14,806 bases of DNA from Chloroflexota bacterium. Its GTDB lineage: Bacteria; Chloroflexota; Dehalococcoidia; Lucifugimonadales; JACPCL1. This document shows positions 8,244 through 13,082 of the stretch, in pieces; position 1 is the first letter of the stretch, and the number at the start of each line of letters is the position of its first letter. The stretch covers positions 1 through 14,806 of the forward strand of contig JACQUH010000166.1 in assembly GCA_016210375.1 (NCBI GenBank), in the 5' to 3' direction. Position numbers and translations under genes: made by a program. Under the pieces are notes generated by a model, which saw only the letters and a program-made list of their open reading frames with translations, was not told the DNA's origin and ran no database searches.

Positions 8244-9290
8244 TTAGTGGTCGCCTGCCGGGACGTTATCGCCGACGGGGCTGAAGATGTGAGGTTGGTC
8301 GGCGCCAGAGACCACGAGCTGGCCGGCGGCTCCCTTGAGGAGCCTGCCCAGGCTGTGGTCCACCAGGGTGTAGGTTCCAGGCACGTTGACCGTAAAGTCT
8401 ACCCATGCGGCGCCGCCCGGGGGCACCAGGGTGGTCTGGATGTTGCGGGTGGCCTCGCTCGCGCCCTCCTGATGGGCCTCATCAAAGATCTCGCCGATGA
8501 CGTGGAAGCTAGAGGTGAGGTTAGGACCGCCCACGCCGAAGAAGATACGCACCCTATCGCCCAGGCTGGCTTGCAGGGCCTTGTCGCCGGTGATGGAGCC
8601 GACCTCGCCGTTGAAGACAACGTAGTCGGCGTTTTCATCTACCATCTTCTGGAGGGAGAAGGTCTGGAGGCCTTTGCTGTTCCTCCCATCCTCGGTATAG
8701 AGTTCGCCCTGCATCACGTAGAACTCTTTGTCTACCTTGGGTAGGCCGGCCTTGGGCTGCACCAGGATCAGGCCATACATGCCGTTAGAGATGTGCTGGG
8801 GGATGAGGGACGTGGCGCAGTGATACACGTAGAGCCCCGGGTTCAAGGCCCGGAACCGGAAGGTCTTGGCCTGGCCTGGGCTCACCTGGGTGAGAACGGC
8901 GCCCCCGCCGGGGCCAGTGACGGCGTGCAGGTCAATGGAGTGGGCCGTCCTGGCCTGGGGGGAGTCCTTCAGCGTCAGCTCCACCGTATCGCCTTCCCGG
9001 ACGCGAAGGAAAGGCCCTGGGACGGTACTGTTGAACGTCCAGAACCCATACTCTACACCATCGGCCAGGCGCTTCGTGACCTCAGTGGTCTCCATCTCTA
9101 CTTTGACCAGGGCCGGCTCCTTGCGGGTGATAGCAGGAGGCACTTGGGGTGGGGCAACGATGGCCGCCACTTCTACCCTGGTGGGCAGCTTGGCGTCCTC
9201 TCCCTGGGCCTGGGACGTTGTGCAGGCCGTGGCGATGGCCAGGATGAGAGCGAGACTGAGGATGGCCGCCGATTTGGAATATCTGACCAT
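8244..9290 (-). CDS. nirK: Copper-containing nitrite reductase, AniA-like lipoprotein
   Basis: A 348-residue two-cupredoxin-domain enzyme that reduces nitrite to nitric oxide outside the cytoplasm. Residues 1-23 are a signal peptide ending IATAC, so C23 is a likely lipidation site. Type-1 copper ligands are H117, C158, H166 and M171; type-2 ligands are H122, H157 and H312. Catalytic Asp is D120 in HSIDLH, and the catalytic His is H263 in SFHVIGEIFD. The second-domain wording (SFHVIGEIFD, YTLVDHS) matches Neisseria AniA-type enzymes rather than the Alcaligenes type. The true start is ATG 9290, with AGGAGG 10 nt upstream; the open frame up to 9503 lacks coding character and contains palindromes. 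No other denitrification genes are in the window, so it may serve nitrite detoxification or partial denitrification. The upstream region carries phased repeats described separately. Confidence 0.92.
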   Translation of the reverse strand: MVRYSKSAAILSLALILAIATACTTSQAQGEDAKLPTRVEVAAIVAPPQVPPAITRKEPALVKVEMETTEVTKRLADGVEYGFWTFNSTVPGPFLRVREGDTVELTLKDSPQARTAHSIDLHAVTGPGGGAVLTQVSPGQAKTFRFRALNPGLYVYHCATSLIPQHISNGMYGLILVQPKAGLPKVDKEFYVMQGELYTEDGRNSKGLQTFSLQKMVDENADYVVFNGEVGSITGDKALQASLGDRVRIFFGVGGPNLTSSFHVIGEIFDEAHQEGASEATRNIQTTLVPPGGAAWVDFTVNVPGTYTLVDHSLGRLLKGAAGQLVVSGADQPHIFSPVGDNVPAGDH

Positions 9291-9342
9291 TGGTGCTAAA
9301 CCTCCTGTGCTTGGTGTGACCGATTCAAATGCTCGTAGGGGA

Positions 9343-9407
9343 ATGGTACGGAAATTCTCCTGAATAGGGCCTGAATGAACCAGTAGTACCCCTGAACGCA
9401 CCCTGAA
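9343..9407 (-). promoter_or_regulatory. nirK promoter with helically phased TTCAGG repeats
   Basis: On the minus strand TTCAGG occurs with its plus-strand coordinates at 9402-9407, 9391-9396, 9370-9375 and 9359-9364. The steps are 11, 21 and 11 bp. The 21-bp step contains a degenerate TACTGG unit, giving five units at 11/11/10/11. Ten bp downstream of the last one lies TACCAT (9348-9343), a fair -10 box, with no good -35. Direct repeats of 11-bp period in place of a -35 are typical of PhoB/OmpR-family response-regulator sites. The binding factor is unknown. Confidence 0.55.
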
Positions 9408-9410
9408 AAA

Positions 9411-9441
9411 CTGTGAGGGCGAGGTAACCTCGCCCTCACAG
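9411..9441. repeat. Perfect palindrome upstream of nirK
   Basis: Fifteen-bp arms (CTGTGAGGGCGAGGT and its complement) around a single A at 9426. It begins just upstream of the phased TTCAGG repeats. It contains TGTGA...TCACA, but the arms are too far apart for a CRP-type site. It could be a hairpin or an operator. Confidence 0.6.
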
Positions 9442-9442
9442 G

Positions 9443-9458
9443 AGAACGAGCAAAGAGG
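9443..9458 (+). repeat. 16-bp direct repeat, first unit
   Basis: AGAACGAGCAAAGAGG here recurs exactly at 9770-9785. The two units flank the interval holding palindromic copy 6, but lie 78 and 33 bp from its ends, so they are not a simple target duplication. Confidence 0.5.
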
Positions 9459-9485
9459 TTCCGTTTGCTTGGGAGTGGTGACTAG

Positions 9486-9520
9486 CGTGACCTGGCCCTC
9501 CACCGAAGGGCGAGGTCACG
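9486..9520. repeat. Imperfect inverted repeat sharing the same core
   Basis: Arms CGTGACCTGGCCCT (9486-9499) and AGGGCGAGGTCACG (9507-9520) pair with one mismatch across a 7-nt loop. It shares GGGCGAGGT with the palindrome at 9411-9441. Confidence 0.5.
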
Positions 9521-9536
9521 GTTCAGTGCCCTCCGA

Positions 9537-9736
9537 CTGATGGTCATGAACGAAATAACCTAACCCCCTGAATCCCCCTTCCCTCCGGGGAAAGGGGGAA
9601 CTAGAAAACGTAAGAATCTGGGCACGGCGGAGCCGTGCCCAGATTCTTACGGCAATTCCACCCCCATTGGAGTGGAGAGAGGATAGAGGGACAGGGGTCA
9701 GAGCTACAGTGCACAACTATTCAGTTGATGGCCATT
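9537..9736. repeat. Modular palindromic element, copy 6
   Basis: Left end CTGATGGTCATGAACGAAAT, then a C-rich/G-rich hairpin at about 9572-9600. A perfect 20-bp-arm palindrome follows (9609-9628 / 9632-9651, core GGCACGGC-GGA-GCCGTGCC). The inverted right end is at about 9711-9735. Read on the minus strand, that end (ATGGCCATCAACTGAATAGT) matches the left end of copy 2, so copies 2 and 6 have the same two ends in opposite orientation. The spacer 9291-9795 otherwise holds only the nirK regulatory region and inverted repeats. Confidence 0.75.
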
Positions 9737-9769
9737 GGCCGGTGGCATGAATACCACACCTAACCAACC

Positions 9770-9785
9770 AGAACGAGCAAAGAGG
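9770..9785 (+). repeat. 16-bp direct repeat, second unit
   Basis: Exact second copy of AGAACGAGCAAAGAGG, 327 bp after the first and just downstream of the cupin stop codon (minus-strand gene). Confidence 0.5.
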
Positions 9786-9795
9786 GTGGAGATGC

Positions 9796-10335
9796 TTACG
9801 CTGGCCCCAAGGGAGGGCCGAGGATTTCGGAGTTGTACTTGATCTGTCCCGCTACGTAGCGGTCCATATCTGGAAGGTGCTCACGTGGGGGCAGGACCTT
9901 GCCCTGGGCTGCCTCGCCGACCTCACGGAAGAAGTCCTCGTAGCCGGCCGGGGAGTATATGGTGAGGAGCCGCGCCGCCGACCTGCTCACCACCCGGTAG
10001 GTGTGGGGCATGTCTTCCGGGATAAGGACGAAGGAGCCCTGGGTTGCCCTCCGCGCAGTCCCGCCCATTCGCACGGTGACCTCGCCCTCCAAAACGTAAA
10101 AAGCCTCCCTCTGCCGGTGGTGGACGTGGAGTGGCGGGCCGCCGCCAGGGCGGGCAGACACCTCGGTGAGAGAGAAGGCGGACTCTGTTTCCGTCACGCC
10201 GATCTTGAAGGTCACGAGCTCGTCCAGAAGCCAGACGGCTTCCCCACCGTCGGGAGGGATGAGGAGGCCAGGGCTCTCCACGTTCTCACCGCGCGGGGGC
10301 ACGTCGTAGAGGTCCTCGGGAGAGTGCTCAGTCAA
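9796..10335 (-). CDS. Cupin-domain protein
   Basis: A single-cupin beta-barrel protein of 179 residues if started at TTG 10335, which has AGGA upstream. The frame is open to an ATG at 10455, but the added 40 residues look non-coding. Cupin motif 1 is GPPLHVHHRQREAFYVLEGE with metal ligands H70, H72 and E77. Motif 2 is GSFVLIPEDMPHTYRV with H111. A metal-binding site is therefore complete. The C-terminal part (YEDFFREVGEAAQGKVLPP) resembles quercetin-dioxygenase-like cupins. No signal peptide is seen and the substrate is unknown. It lies downstream of the interrupted small ORF on the same strand, with 138 nt between them, and may share its promoter. The start is uncertain. Confidence 0.75.
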   Translation of the reverse strand: MTEHSPEDLYDVPPRGENVESPGLLIPPDGGEAVWLLDELVTFKIGVTETESAFSLTEVSARPGGGPPLHVHHRQREAFYVLEGEVTVRMGGTARRATQGSFVLIPEDMPHTYRVVSRSAARLLTIYSPAGYEDFFREVGEAAQGKVLPPREHLPDMDRYVAGQIKYNSEILGPPLGPA

Positions 10336-10473
10336 AGGTCTTTGTCCTGGATTGTGGCTAGGGGATGAGTGTCCTTTTCCCGGCGGAAGGGCAGCCAAGG
10401 AGTGACGGGCACGCTCCGAGACCCCCTGCGGCTCCCTGCTGCTCACGGGTGGCACGGGGAAGTCCTCCCGTCC

Positions 10474-10716
10474 CTACAGGTTGCGGGGTATGTCGCTGGA
10501 GCGGCCGGACAGTCGCAGGATCTCGCCCACGGCGAAGTCTTCGTCCTCTCAGTGTACGAGGATGCGCTGGGCGAGCTTCTTATCCTCGGCGTACAGCGGC
10601 AGCAGAGGAGTGGCGAGCTTTACCCGTAGCCTGCTCAAACCGGCGAGAAGGTCGGGCCAACGGGGGGCTCTGGTGCGAGCAGATCGCTTGGGCAGGGTGC
10701 CAAAACCCAGGGCCAT
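10474..10716 (-). pseudogene. Small ORF with in-frame TGA, unknown function
   Basis: An ATG at 10716 with a strong GGAGGAG site 6 nt upstream and a TACAAT -10 begins a basic 55-residue peptide (starting MALGFGTLPKRSARTR, ending KLAQRILVH). A TGA at 10551-10549 stops it. In the same frame, 24 further codons with strong G/C third positions (EDEDFAVGEILRLSGRSSDI...) run to a TAG at 10474. The total would be 80 residues with the TGA read. The simplest reading is a nonsense mutation or a base error in a small gene. TGA serves as an ordinary stop elsewhere here (lipoprotein, moaD), so recoding of all TGA is unlikely. I do not recognise the family. The cupin gene follows on the same strand. Confidence 0.5.
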
Positions 10717-10744
10717 GGAGTGCTCCTCCACCAGGATGCGTGAT

Positions 10745-10773
10745 ATTGTACTACAAAAGCGTGAGATGTGGAC
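10745..10773 (-). promoter_or_regulatory. Promoter of the interrupted small ORF
   Basis: TACAAT on the minus strand (10750-10745) is a 5-of-6 -10 box about 28 bp before the ATG at 10716. The -35 is weak (TGTCCA at 18 bp). Confidence 0.4.
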
Positions 10774-10807
10774 ACGCTGCCCCCGGGGCGAGGGGGCGGC
10801 CTGCTCC

Positions 10808-10975
10808 CTGAAGGTCAACGACCTAATCCCCTTAATCCCCATTCCCGCGCGGGAAGGGGGAGAAGATTGGTTTGGATCGGTGTGATGCGGCTCTACCGCA
10901 TCACACCCATTCCTCAAATAGTAGTCCCCCCCTCTCCACGAGGGAGAGGGGGGACTACAGGGGGAGAAGTCACGC
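10808..10975. repeat. Modular palindromic element, copy 7 (decaying)
   Basis: A hairpin around TTCCCGCGCGGGAA (10837-10860) comes first. The central palindrome starts at about 10874 (core ATGCGGC-TCT-ACCGCAT, with mismatched pairs). A 17-bp-arm hairpin covers 10921-10958 (GTAGTCCCC...GGGGACTAC). It resembles copies 1 and 4. TGAGATAGTTTC, shared with copies 2 and 5, lies at 11061-11072. No gene is supported in 10717-11284 besides these repeats and promoters. Confidence 0.65.
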
Positions 10976-11129
10976 CCGCAGTAGCACCAGTATCTGGTTG
11001 GTGACCACAAGGGGGCGGCACCACACCTCAGCCTTCTGGGTGCGGTGCAGAAAGCCATTCTGAGATAGTTTCCAAGGCCACGAGGCGCTTCAAAAGGCGG
11101 GGCTACCCTTCGCGCAGGGGTGAGCACCA

Positions 11130-11158
11130 TAGACCCGCCCTTTCGCAGCCCGTATAAT
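11130..11158 (+). promoter_or_regulatory. Promoter of moaD-moaE
   Basis: TAGACC (11130-11135), 17 bp, perfect TATAAT (11153-11158). The predicted leader to moaD is about 120 nt and includes a small hairpin GGTCC-AGGA-GGACC near 11226-11243. I do not see a recognisable Moco riboswitch in it. Confidence 0.5.
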
Positions 11159-11284
11159 GGACACGTTCCAAAGCCCTTACCCCATTGGTCTTTCCTTCCA
11201 AGGCCCTTGCCGGCGCCCAGGGTCCGGTCCAGGAGGACCTTCGGTTTCTCTGCCTGTGAGTTACTTGTTGCCGGGCACTCCATT

Positions 11285-11566
11285 ATGAAAGCGAACGTGA
11301 AGCTGTTTGCTATCCTGCGGGAACAGGCTGGCACGGGGGCGACCACCCTGGTTCTCCCCGAAGGAGCCACCGTGGCGGACCTGATAGCGGCGCTGCGGGG
11401 GCGCTATCCCGCCCTGCGCTTTGATGCGGCCTCCACAATGGTCGCGGTCAACCTGGAGTACGTGTCTCAGGACCACCCCCTGAGGGATGACGACGAAGTG
11501 GCCCTGATCCCGCCGGTGAGCGGCGGAGCGGGCGGCATGTGGCGCTGCCCAGGAGGTGTGCGTTGA
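11285..11566 (+). CDS. moaD: Molybdopterin synthase small subunit (MoaD) with C-terminal tail
   Basis: A 93-residue ubiquitin-fold sulfur carrier. MoaD is adenylated and thiocarboxylated on its C-terminal glycine and donates sulfur to cyclic pyranopterin phosphate within molybdopterin synthase. Family features are VKLFAILRE at the start, LPEGATVADLIAAL, VAVNLEYV, and the end DDDEVALIPPVSGG. Here the diglycine is at 80-81 and is followed by twelve more residues, AGGMWRCPGGVR. A free GG end is needed for thiocarboxylation, so the tail must be removed (as in processed MoaD-containing fusions) or the protein is impaired. The tail codons contain the AGGAGG of moaE. The ATG at 11285 has no clear ribosome site; upstream codons in frame look non-coding. 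Confidence 0.85.
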   Translation: MKANVKLFAILREQAGTGATTLVLPEGATVADLIAALRGRYPALRFDAASTMVAVNLEYVSQDHPLRDDDEVALIPPVSGGAGGMWRCPGGVR

Positions 11567-12000
11567 TCTACTTGACCCAAAAGCCTCTGGACACGGAGGC
11601 CCTCACAGCCACCGTGGGTAACCCTGGCAACGGCTCGGTCATCACTTTTCTCGGTGTCACCCGGGACCAGACGGAGGGCCGGCAGGTGCTGTGGCTGGAG
11701 TATGAGGCTTACCCCACGATGGCGGAGAAGATGCTGGGGCGCGTTGCTGAGGAAGTCAGGGAGCGCTGGGGCATAGAGCGCCTATCCATAGCCCACCGGA
11801 CTGGCAGGCTGGAAATTGGGGAGGTCAGCCTGGCAGTGGCCGTCGGCTCACCTCACCGGGCGGAGGGTTTCGCTGCCTGTGCCTACGTGGTAGACCGCAT
11901 CAAGGAGAACGTGCCCATCTGGAAGAAGGAGGTCTTCGCCAACGGCGAGGTGTGGGTGGGCATGGAGGGACATCGGCACGCCGTGGCCCCCGAGCGATAG
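11563..12000 (+). CDS. moaE: Molybdopterin synthase large subunit (MoaE)
   Basis: A 145-residue catalytic subunit that, with MoaD, converts cyclic pyranopterin monophosphate to molybdopterin. Conserved motifs are GSVITFLGVTRDQTEG, LEYEAYPTMAEK, IAHRTGRLEIGE (His-Arg), the VAVGSPHR segment, and KENVPIWKKE. In the last, K114 and K121 have the spacing of E. coli Lys119 and Lys126. The start chosen is TTG 11563, six nt after AGGAGG at 11551-11556. It overlaps the moaD stop as TTGA, which implies translational coupling. A GTG at 11539 would add MALPRRCA and lacks its own ribosome site. No molybdoenzyme is in the window. Confidence 0.92.
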   Translation: MIYLTQKPLDTEALTATVGNPGNGSVITFLGVTRDQTEGRQVLWLEYEAYPTMAEKMLGRVAEEVRERWGIERLSIAHRTGRLEIGEVSLAVAVGSPHRAEGFAACAYVVDRIKENVPIWKKEVFANGEVWVGMEGHRHAVAPER

Positions 12001-12225
12001 GGGCCGCATGCTCTCCCCAGGCGACTGAAATCGCATCTCGGTATAGCTTGGTGGCGAAACCTCGCTGTAGCCACGCTTTTGTGACGCCCTGAAGCTGCCG
12101 TGGGTCCCTCCTGCCGTTTTCGGCGGGCGCTTGGCCTGAATCCGCCCTCCCTATTCGGGTTTGCCGAGGAAAAGTATTGCTTCTTTTGCCGAGTTGTGGT
12201 AGGGTAAATAGCAGAATTCGTATGG

Positions 12226-12240
12226 CGCTAGCCTCTAGCG
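12226..12240. promoter_or_regulatory. 15-bp palindrome, candidate AsnC autoregulatory operator
   Basis: CGCTAG-CCT-CTAGCG is a perfect 6-3-6 palindrome ending 31 bp before the regulator's ATG. Lrp/AsnC proteins commonly bind sites of about 15 bp with dyad symmetry in their own promoters. Further upstream TTTGCCGAG occurs twice (12160-12168, 12185-12193). Function is inferred. Confidence 0.4.
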
Positions 12241-12271
12241 TATCAACCATTAGTCGTAGGGATAAAGGAAA

Positions 12272-12712
12272 ATGGACGACCTGGACAAAAAGATTATTGA
12301 ACTGCTACAGGTGGACGGACGCGCCTCTAACGCTCGCATTGCCCGTGATGTAGGGGTAAGCGAAGGCACAGTGCGCCGCCGGTTGCGCCGCCTGGTGCAG
12401 GACGAAATCATCCGCGTGGTGGCGGTGCCTGACCCTGAGAAGATGGGGTACAACACCGTGGCCATCGTTGGCATCCAGGCCGACCCCGATAAGATTGACG
12501 ACGTGGCCAAGCTCCTGGCCCAGATGGAGGAGACCCAGTATGTCTCCTTGACAACGGGCACCTTTGATATCTTCATCTGGGCGGCACTCCCCTCCTCGGA
12601 GGCACTGGGCAACTTCCTGAGGCGCAAGGTGGGCATGACCCCGGGCATCCGCAGGACCGAGACCTTTGTGAACCTGGCCATCCGCAAGAAGGGGTTCGGA
12701 ATCCTGGTGTAA
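12272..12712 (+). CDS. Lrp/AsnC family transcriptional regulator
   Basis: A 146-residue regulator with an N-terminal winged helix-turn-helix (about 4-50; DKKIIELLQVDGRASNARIA, then VSEGTVRRRLRRL as recognition helix) and a C-terminal RAM ligand-binding domain (about 62-138; VGIQADPDKIDDVAKLL, the glycine-containing turn TTGTFDIFIWAAL, and TETFVNLAIRK). Members form octamers or dimers and respond to amino acids or related metabolites. AAAGGAA lies just before the ATG at 12272. The 15-bp palindrome upstream suggests autoregulation. The sulfite/nitrite reductase gene follows 370 bp downstream on the same strand but has its own promoter. Regulation of that gene by this protein is possible but not shown. 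Confidence 0.9.
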   Translation: MDDLDKKIIELLQVDGRASNARIARDVGVSEGTVRRRLRRLVQDEIIRVVAVPDPEKMGYNTVAIVGIQADPDKIDDVAKLLAQMEETQYVSLTTGTFDIFIWAALPSSEALGNFLRRKVGMTPGIRRTETFVNLAIRKKGFGILV

Positions 12713-12756
12713 GGGTGAAGGGCCGAGGGTGCCCCTTCCTGCGGGGTTGTCCTTAA

Positions 12757-12779
12757 CGGTACGTAGTTGATGACCATCA
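12757..12779 (-). repeat. Lone end motif of the palindromic element family
   Basis: On the minus strand, CTGATGGTCATCAACTACG matches the end motifs of copies 2 and 6 (CTGATGGTCNTNAAC). No adjoining triple hairpin of the standard kind is present; the tandem hairpins at 12802-12864 are next to it instead. Confidence 0.4.
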
Positions 12780-12801
12780 GGATGTGGTGGTGGTCTGGAT
12801 C

Positions 12802-12864
12802 CCCCCGACTGAAGTCGGGGGTTAGGTGAACCCCAAACCTGGCACTGAAGTGCCAGGTTTGGGG
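12802..12864. repeat. Two tandem perfect hairpins with ACTGAAGT centres
   Basis: Arms CCCCCGACT / AGTCGGGGG (12802-12821) and CCCCAAACCTGGCACT / AGTGCCAGGTTTGGGG (12831-12864) both enclose GA, so each centre reads ACTGAAGT. No T-run follows, so they are not obvious terminators. They lie upstream of the sir promoter. Confidence 0.6.
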
Positions 12865-12907
12865 AATCGCTGCTCCCGAGGCAATTGGAAACGGCCTCGC
12901 TCAATCC

Positions 12908-12936
12908 TTGACAACCGTTGACCTGCTCGGTATACT
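12908..12936 (+). promoter_or_regulatory. Strong sigma-70-type promoter of the sulfite/nitrite reductase
   Basis: TTGACA (12908-12913), 17 bp, TATACT (12931-12936). The -35 is perfect and the -10 matches 5 of 6. The predicted transcription start is about 12942-12944, only a few nt before the leader ORF ATG at 12946. A second TTGAC at 12918 gives a 10-bp direct repeat. Confidence 0.7.
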
Positions 12937-12945
12937 TTCCCTCAA

Positions 12946-12984
12946 ATGATGAAAAAAACTATATCCCTTGGCTGTACCTGTTGA
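12946..12984 (+). CDS. Putative cysteine-sensing leader peptide
   Basis: A 12-codon ORF encoding MMKKTISLGCTC, with Cys codons (TGT) at 12973 and 12979 directly before TGA, followed at once by TAA. The start lies 2-4 nt after the predicted transcription start, so it would be translated essentially leaderless. It sits between a strong promoter and a terminator-like hairpin ahead of a siroheme reductase gene. Stalling at scarce cysteinyl-tRNA could steer the RNA fold. Cysteine-rich leader peptides upstream of sulfur genes are known from mycobacteria; this one is recognised by layout, not by sequence match. Confidence 0.55.
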   Translation: MMKKTISLGCTC

Positions 12985-13050
12985 TAAGGGGACGTAGTTC
13001 GCCAGAAGTGAGCGCGCCCCTCTCGGCATCTAACTGAGAGGGGCGTATTG
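12964..13050 (+). promoter_or_regulatory. Predicted transcription attenuator of sir
   Basis: Four segments can pair in exclusive ways. Segment 1 is UCCCUU (12964-12969), inside the leader ORF. Segment 2 is AAGGGG (12986-12991), just past its stop. Segment 3 is CGCCCCUCUC (13015-13024) and segment 4 is GAGAGGGGCG (13036-13045). 3:4 is a perfect 10-bp stem followed by UAUUGUUUUA, an intrinsic terminator. 2:3 pairs AGGGG with CCCCU and continues past a bulged A with CG:CG, forming an antiterminator. 1:2 is a 6-bp stem with one wobble. A ribosome stalled at the Cys codons covers segment 1 and frees 2 to pair with 3; one reaching the stop covers 2 and lets 3:4 form. Confidence 0.6.
13015..13050 (+). 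terminator. Intrinsic terminator hairpin in the sir leader
   Basis: A 10-bp perfect GC-rich stem (13015-13024 / 13036-13045), 11-nt loop, then TATTG TTTTA. It lies between the sir promoter and the sir ATG, so it is an attenuator hairpin rather than the end of the lrp transcript. Confidence 0.65.
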
Positions 13051-13082
13051 TTTTATCCAGCGCCGATCACAGGGGGTGTCCG

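Noticed and set aside
9412..9440. CRP/FNR-type site in TGTGA...TCACA
   Set aside because: The half-sites are separated by 19 bp, not 6, inside one continuous long palindrome.
9291..9503. 71-residue N-terminal extension of NirK
   Set aside because: It lacks coding character and contains the phased repeats and palindromes. The ATG at 9290 has a strong ribosome site and starts a proper signal peptide.
10549..10551. Selenocysteine codon
   Set aside because: No convincing SECIS-like hairpin follows the TGA, no known selenoprotein motif surrounds it, and a simple nonsense change explains it.
1..10975. CRISPR array
   Set aside because: The repeats are kilobases apart, palindromic throughout and have no regular spacers; no cas gene is present.
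10549..11370. 273-codon minus-strand frame running through copy 7
   Set aside because: Most of it translates palindromic repeat sequence. Only the last 55 codons have a promoter, ribosome site and coding character, and these are annotated separately.
12943..13082. Known metabolite riboswitch in the sir leader
   Set aside because: I could not match it to a SAM, cobalamin or T-box pattern. The short Cys-ended ORF with alternative hairpins explains the leader better.
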